The notes beneath the pieces are model-generated. The model did no database searches. It was not told where the DNA came from and saw nothing but the letters and a program-made list of their open reading frames with translations. DNA of 44,052 nucleotides from RGIG3009 sp045653425 (lineage in GTDB: Bacteria > Bacillota > Clostridia > Oscillospirales > Acutalibacteraceae), in contig JAZOLU010000041.1 of the NCBI GenBank assembly GCA_045653425.1, positions 1 to 44,052 of the forward strand, written 5' to 3'. The position numbers and the translations under genes were made by a program. Positions 40,939-44,052 of the stretch are shown one piece after another (the first letter of the stretch is position 1; the number at the start of each line of letters is the position of its first letter).

Positions 40939-41641
40939 ACAGTGCCTCCGGTATCAACGGTGCCGGGTCGTAGTAAAGCCCCTCCCGCACGGCCATAATG
41001 TGTACGTGATTGCCGGTGGAATCGCCGGTGTTACCCACGCGAGCAATCATTTCGCCGGCACGCACGGTATCACCGGTCTGTTTTAACAACGCGGAGCAAT
41101 GGGCGTATCCTATCTCCAGCCCATCGGCGGTGCGTACGGTAATACGGTTGCCGTAACTGGTTTGCCACCCTGCCACACTCACCTCACCATCGTACAACGC
41201 ATACAACGGCGTGCCGGCCGGCGCCGCAATATCTGTGCCGGTATGAAAGCCTGTCCCGCCACGAATGGGGTCGGTGCGCACCCCAAACAACGAGGTCACC
41301 CGCCCCTCTACCAGCGGCACAACCGTGGTGGGTGGTGCCGTCAGCGGCGTCCAAGTAATCGCATCCGGCGGACAATATACCCCCGCCGTCTCGCTTACTG
41401 CCGCATCGCGACCACCCGTGCCGCTCTCCTCGGTTTCCACGCTTTGTGCAATTACCTGCGCCAAGCCATCATCGGTAAGCCAGCCGTGCAACAAGGAACG
41501 CAACCCGTCCCACGCACTACCGCCTATCAATCGCAACAGAAGGATCAACAGCAGAACAACGCCGCACATAATACTTTGCACCGCCAACAACGACAATCCG
41601 GTGCGGTCATTCCGCCTACGCGCACGGCGTTGTTCTGCCAT
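40931..41641 (-). CDS. spoIVFA: Membrane-anchored M23 (LytM) protein, SpoIVFA-like
   Basis: A 236 aa protein: a basic cytosolic start (MAEQRRARRRNDR), one membrane helix (SLLAVQSIMCGVVLLLILLL), a linker rich in Thr and Pro, then an M23 domain: GRVTSLFGVRTDPIRGG, FHTGTDIAAPAGTPLYAL, ITVRTADGLEIGYAHCS, GNTGDSTGNHVHIMA. The HxxxD and HxH metal residues appear intact, so enzymatic activity is possible, unlike degenerate relatives. SpoIVFA holds and regulates SpoIVFB; SpoIIQ has the same layout. The order spoIVFA-spoIVFB favours the former. GGAGGAG is 6 bases before the ATG, right after the spoIVA stop. Confidence 0.72.
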   Translation of the reverse strand: MAEQRRARRRNDRTGLSLLAVQSIMCGVVLLLILLLRLIGGSAWDGLRSLLHGWLTDDGLAQVIAQSVETEESGTGGRDAAVSETAGVYCPPDAITWTPLTAPPTTVVPLVEGRVTSLFGVRTDPIRGGTGFHTGTDIAAPAGTPLYALYDGEVSVAGWQTSYGNRITVRTADGLEIGYAHCSALLKQTGDTVRAGEMIARVGNTGDSTGNHVHIMAVREGLYYDPAPLIPEALYA

Positions 41642-41654
41642 AGATAACTCCTCC

Positions 41655-41933
41655 TCACACAATAATGCAAATCAATCCGTTACAACCCTCGTTAATAATG
41701 CGTTCCACCGTTTCCTTCAGTTTTATCCGCGCATCACTCGGCATACGGTACAATTTGTTGTGCAACCCTTCGTTGACCAAGCCGTACAACGACGTACCAA
41801 AAATGTTGGAATCCCAAATTTTTGAGGGGTCTTCCTCAAACTCACGCAACAGATAATTCACCAATTCCTCCGATTGCTTTTCCGACCCCACAATCGGCGC
41901 CACCTCAGTAGTAATATCGGCTTTCATCATATG
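41655..41933 (-). pseudogene. spoIVA: spoIVA 3' fragment, interrupted by mobile element
   Basis: About 92 codons encoding the C-terminal end of SpoIVA, the ATPase that polymerises into the spore coat base (full length about 490 aa). The visible part, HMMKADITTEVAPIVG then KQSEELVNYLLREFEEDPSKIWDSNIFG and a final KETVERIINEG...LICII, matches the SpoIVA C-terminus closely and has no stops. In Bacillus the same region reads SIHMIKVDVES, so homology begins at His (41933). Upstream the frame hits a stop (41943-41945) within recombinase DNA. The N-terminal ~80% is absent from the window. The intact reading frame of the fragment fits a gene that can be rejoined by excision rather than one decaying. 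Two ATGs at the fragment start lack a proper ribosome site. Confidence 0.85.
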
Positions 41934-43597
41934 TGTAGTGAGCTACAAACAGAAGCGCTGTCCAAACCGCCTGAAATCCTTGTAATTGAGCCCTCCCTTG
42001 TCCTTTTTATTTCGTAAATTTCAGGAATCGAAAACAAACGCAGTTTGATTTCAATATCAATTTTTTCCTTGCTACTGGTTCGTAAAACAACAATCCTTTC
42101 TAAAAGGCTGTCCACCAATCCCGCTGTAATTTTTATATAGTTTTCTATCTCTTCATTAACAGCAAGGCGCATAGCATCATAGGATTGCCATAGACCAATG
42201 CGGGCATCAATAGTGTCTCTCAACTGTGAAAGTTCTTTTTCCAGTTTTCTAAGTTCAGCATTAAACCTATCGTTACGGGATTTGAACTCGGCATTTGTTA
42301 GTATCCCCTCCACGCTTAAGTCAAGCAACCTATCCTTACGCCTTTGTGTATCTTTCATCCTTTCCTCTAAATGCAGTACCTTGTCTTCTAATTCTGCCTG
42401 CATGCCGCTATCAAAAAGAAGTTCACATATTTCATTGGCTATGAATGCTTTATCTGTAATCAGAGTATGCACTATATCCCGCACAATGGTATCCAGTTCC
42501 GCTGTGTAAACCACAGGAGCTTTGCAACCTGCCAACCCCTTTTCAACATATTGTTTACATTGCCAAATTTCTTTATGACCGCTTTTATATTTATAAGTCG
42601 CATGATAATAGGGCGCATTATGTTCCCCGCAAAAAATTTTTTTACTGTAAGCAAACTTGTTCGTATACGACGTTTCCTTTTCCTTCACTTCGCGACTACG
42701 CTGTTGGAAAATAGCATTTGCTCTTTCCCATATATCGGGCTCGATAATTTGCGGAACATTTTCACCATCTTCATACATAATCCATTCGGATTGGTCAAGT
42801 TTTTTAATAGTGCCCAAATTGTAGGCAATCTTATGAGATTTGTTTCCACAATAATATCCCTTGTACTTTGGATTTTGAATGATACGCTTAATCGTAGAGT
42901 AGCCAAACATCTTACCTTTACGGTTTGTGATGCCCTCCTCTAAGAGTCTATTCCCAATTGCACGAAGACCGATACCGGTCAAATAGAGAGAAAAAATCCG
43001 TTTAACAATTCTCGCTTCGGTAGGTTCTACAACAAGCTTGCCACTCTGCTTTGTGTAACCGTAAATGTTATCATTGCCCAGCACTCTTCCCTCGGCAATA
43101 GAACGCCTAAACCCGAATTTCACACGCTCGGATAATTTTCTAACCTCATCCTGCGCAATACTGGACATAATGGTAAGGCGCAATTCACTGTCGCTATGTA
43201 GGGTATTGATGTTATCGTTTTGGAAGAAAACGCCGATACCCGCTGTCAACAATTCTTGGGTGTATTTAATACTGTCCAAGGTACTACGGCTAAAACGGCT
43301 GATTTCTTTTGTGATGATGAGGTCGAACTTCCCTTGTTTGCCATCCTCTATCATTTTAAGAAACCCTTCTCGCCTCAAGGTGCTTGTCCCGGTAATACCT
43401 TCGTCATAGTAACCCTCCACATAGTCCCAATATGGGCATTTTTGAATAAACTCTTGATAATACCCAATTTGATTATTAAGAGAGTTTAACTGCTCGTCCT
43501 TATCGGTTGAAACACGAGCATAGAATGTCACCCGTAAAGGAATATCATAAATACTTTTCCCCAAACTCAGCGACTGTCTAACCGCATATAAATCCAT
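41927..43597 (-). CDS. Large serine recombinase (site-specific integrase/excisionase)
   Basis: A 556 aa serine recombinase. The N-terminal resolvase domain shows VTFYARVSTDKDEQ (nucleophile Ser30), IITKEISRFSRST and DNINTL; the recombinase domain follows (NIYGYTKQSGKLVV, GYSTIKRIIQNPKYKGYYCG), then a zinc ribbon (CGEHNAPYY...CKQY...GCKAP), a coiled coil rich in Lys and Glu (about 415-475) and a C-terminal tail. It is of the size and type of TnpX, phage and SpoIVCA/skin recombinases. ATAGGAGG lies 5 bases before the ATG. Its stop overlaps the first codons of the spoIVA fragment, so the crossover site lies at its 3' end. The DNA is clearly more A+T-rich than its neighbours, consistent with transfer. 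Transcribed in the spoIVA direction. Confidence 0.93.
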   Translation of the reverse strand: MDLYAVRQSLSLGKSIYDIPLRVTFYARVSTDKDEQLNSLNNQIGYYQEFIQKCPYWDYVEGYYDEGITGTSTLRREGFLKMIEDGKQGKFDLIITKEISRFSRSTLDSIKYTQELLTAGIGVFFQNDNINTLHSDSELRLTIMSSIAQDEVRKLSERVKFGFRRSIAEGRVLGNDNIYGYTKQSGKLVVEPTEARIVKRIFSLYLTGIGLRAIGNRLLEEGITNRKGKMFGYSTIKRIIQNPKYKGYYCGNKSHKIAYNLGTIKKLDQSEWIMYEDGENVPQIIEPDIWERANAIFQQRSREVKEKETSYTNKFAYSKKIFCGEHNAPYYHATYKYKSGHKEIWQCKQYVEKGLAGCKAPVVYTAELDTIVRDIVHTLITDKAFIANEICELLFDSGMQAELEDKVLHLEERMKDTQRRKDRLLDLSVEGILTNAEFKSRNDRFNAELRKLEKELSQLRDTIDARIGLWQSYDAMRLAVNEEIENYIKITAGLVDSLLERIVVLRTSSKEKIDIEIKLRLFSIPEIYEIKRTREGSITRISGGLDSASVCSSLHI

Positions 43598-43622
43598 CGT
43601 TACCTCCTATCAATATAATATC

Positions 43623-43793
43623 CTATTTGCGGTTACCTTTTGTTAAGGCAAGCGCGCGTGCACAAAGAAACATATCCTCAGATATGCGTTGTCTATCATA
43701 CAGGCTTTCCAGCACCGCTATTATGTATTGCGTACGAAAGCGATCATACATCTCCGCATTTACTTTTTCTGTATGCTTATTTATCGTACTCAT
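43623..43793 (-). CDS. 56 aa hypothetical protein upstream of the recombinase
   Basis: A 56 aa ORF (start MSTINKHTEKVNAEMYD, end ALALTKGNRK) ending 25 bases before the recombinase start. The middle RFRTQYIIAVLESLYDRQRISEDMF looks helical and basic. I do not recognise a family; small helical proteins often sit next to serine recombinases, where some act as directionality factors. AAGAGGGG lies only 2 bases before the ATG, so the true start may be the internal ATG 14 codons later. No signal or membrane segment. Confidence 0.5.
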   Translation of the reverse strand: MSTINKHTEKVNAEMYDRFRTQYIIAVLESLYDRQRISEDMFLCARALALTKGNRK

Positions 43794-43814
43794 CCCCTCT
43801 TGTCCTTTTCTACA

Positions 43815-43843
43815 TTTGTATTTGGAACAAAGAAGGTTTATGC
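43815..43843 (-). promoter_or_regulatory. Weak sigma-E-like promoter before recombinase unit
   Basis: Minus strand: GCATAAA (43837-43843), 14-base spacer, AATACAAA (43815-43822), about 22 bases before the 56 aa ORF. It shares the spacing and core (GCATA, ATACA) of sigma-E promoters. No good sigma-A promoter is seen in 43794-43920. The match is partial and may be chance. Confidence 0.3.
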
Positions 43844-43920
43844 ATGGTAGGGAATGGCGAAACTAAGTGACGTACTTTTTAAGAAAATCTTCAAATAAAT
43901 CTAAATGATATAATAAAAAT

Positions 43921-43950
43921 CCCCCCGCATAGCGGGGGGTATTTCATTTT
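43921..43950. terminator. Terminator within the element
   Basis: An 8-bp stem CCCCCCGC / GCGGGGGG with an ATA loop. On the minus strand it is followed by ATTTTTATTATA, so it would end transcription coming from the unseen part of the element and insulate the recombinase unit. The plus side has TATTTCATTTT. Confidence 0.75.
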
Positions 43951-43951
43951 C

Positions 43952-44052
43952 GGGCATAGCCCTATGCGATACTGGCTGCGCACAAGTGCGCTTTTTATTG
44001 GCCTGCCAGCCACGCACCGATTATTTACTACCCGTAAACGGGTTCCGCGGGT
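43952..44052. other. Hairpin-rich noncoding stretch at right edge
   Basis: Contains GCATAG-CC-CTATGC (43954-43967), GCGCAC-AA-GTGCGC followed by TTTTTATT (43978-43999), and ACCCGT-AA-ACGGGT near 44030-44043 followed by CCGCGGGT. The second is a plausible plus-strand terminator. No gene is recognisable. One minus-strand frame is open through 43941-44052 but resembles no family. Confidence 0.5.

Larger units (their letters stand above)
41931..44052. mobile_element. Integrated element in spoIVA, left part (skin-like)
   Basis: The element begins near 41931-41940, where SpoIVA homology ends, and continues past the right edge of the window. It carries the serine recombinase, a 56 aa ORF and several hairpins, on A+T-rich DNA. 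The attachment core cannot be fixed without the other junction. Skin elements in sigK of Bacillus and Clostridioides difficile also encode a serine recombinase near one junction. Confidence 0.75.

Noticed and set aside
41927..41990. Fusion of the recombinase with SpoIVA
   Set aside because: The frames differ; the recombinase stops at 41927-41929, and the SpoIVA frame upstream of 41933 meets a stop within a few codons.
44020..44052. Partial tRNA at the right edge, suggested by G+C-rich hairpins
   Set aside because: No T-loop GTTCRA motif or acceptor pairing can be recognised; it reads as simple inverted repeats.

Overview
The window reads as a chromosome segment of an endospore-forming, anaerobic-type Bacillota (Clostridia, most like Oscillospiraceae/Ruminococcaceae of the gut). 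The evidence is: sporulation genes (spoIIM-like, spoIVFA/spoIVFB-like, spoIVA); a DUF1540 peptide; the queA-tgt-yajC-TIGR04086 order; Rex; the TIGR03960/DUF2344 radical-SAM pair; strong GGAGG ribosome sites; and a hairpin repeat at the left edge of a kind familiar from gut Firmicutes. Genus is not determinable by eye. No tRNA, rRNA or CRISPR was seen.

Layout. (1) 1-1266: an intergenic hairpin repeat, two terminators and a DegV/FakB protein on the minus strand. (2) 1267-7164, one minus-strand operon reading acnA - rex - HPrK-like kinase - pqqD - S24/S26-type peptidase - ABC exporter. Its last four genes look like the maturation and export half of a ribosomal peptide (RiPP) system, placed behind aconitase and the NADH sensor Rex. 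A candidate Rex box overlaps the acnA promoter. (3) 7261-11557 plus: Asp23/Gls24, fakA (the kinase partner of DegV proteins) and recG. (4) 11599-13233 minus: YfbR-like HD nucleotidase and trpS. (5) 13347-16690 plus: gltX-glnS. (6) 16751-21552 minus: queA-tgt, then yajC-TIGR04086, then spoIIM-DUF624 behind a sigma-E-like promoter. (7) 21722-24491 plus: the lysine genes asd-dapA-dapB, whose promoter overlaps a second Rex-box-like palindrome. (8) 24568-41641 minus: a long housekeeping run. In transcription order it is spoIVFA-spoIVFB, TIGR03960-DUF2344, rplS-rbgA-lepB-rnhB-yraN-M19 dipeptidase-thrC-phosphoesterase, tig-clpP-clpX, lon-engB-51 aa peptide, and DUF1540. (9) 41655-44052: the last ~92 codons of spoIVA, cut off from the rest of the gene by an A+T-rich element that encodes a large serine recombinase reading up to the junction, plus a 56 aa ORF and a group of hairpins.

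The two most unusual items are the spoIVA interruption, which has the layout of the skin-type intervening elements that split sigK in other spore formers, and the precursor-less PqqD/HPr-kinase-like/peptidase/ABC cassette. A 51 aa peptide with a lasso-leader-like YxxPxL motif, translationally coupled to engB 20 kb away, is a speculative candidate substrate.

The rest is ordinary core metabolism: protein quality control (tig, clpXP, lon), tRNA charging and queuosine, lysine and threonine synthesis, ribosome assembly (rbgA, engB, L19), protein export (yajC, lepB) and fatty acid kinase signalling (fakA with degV).
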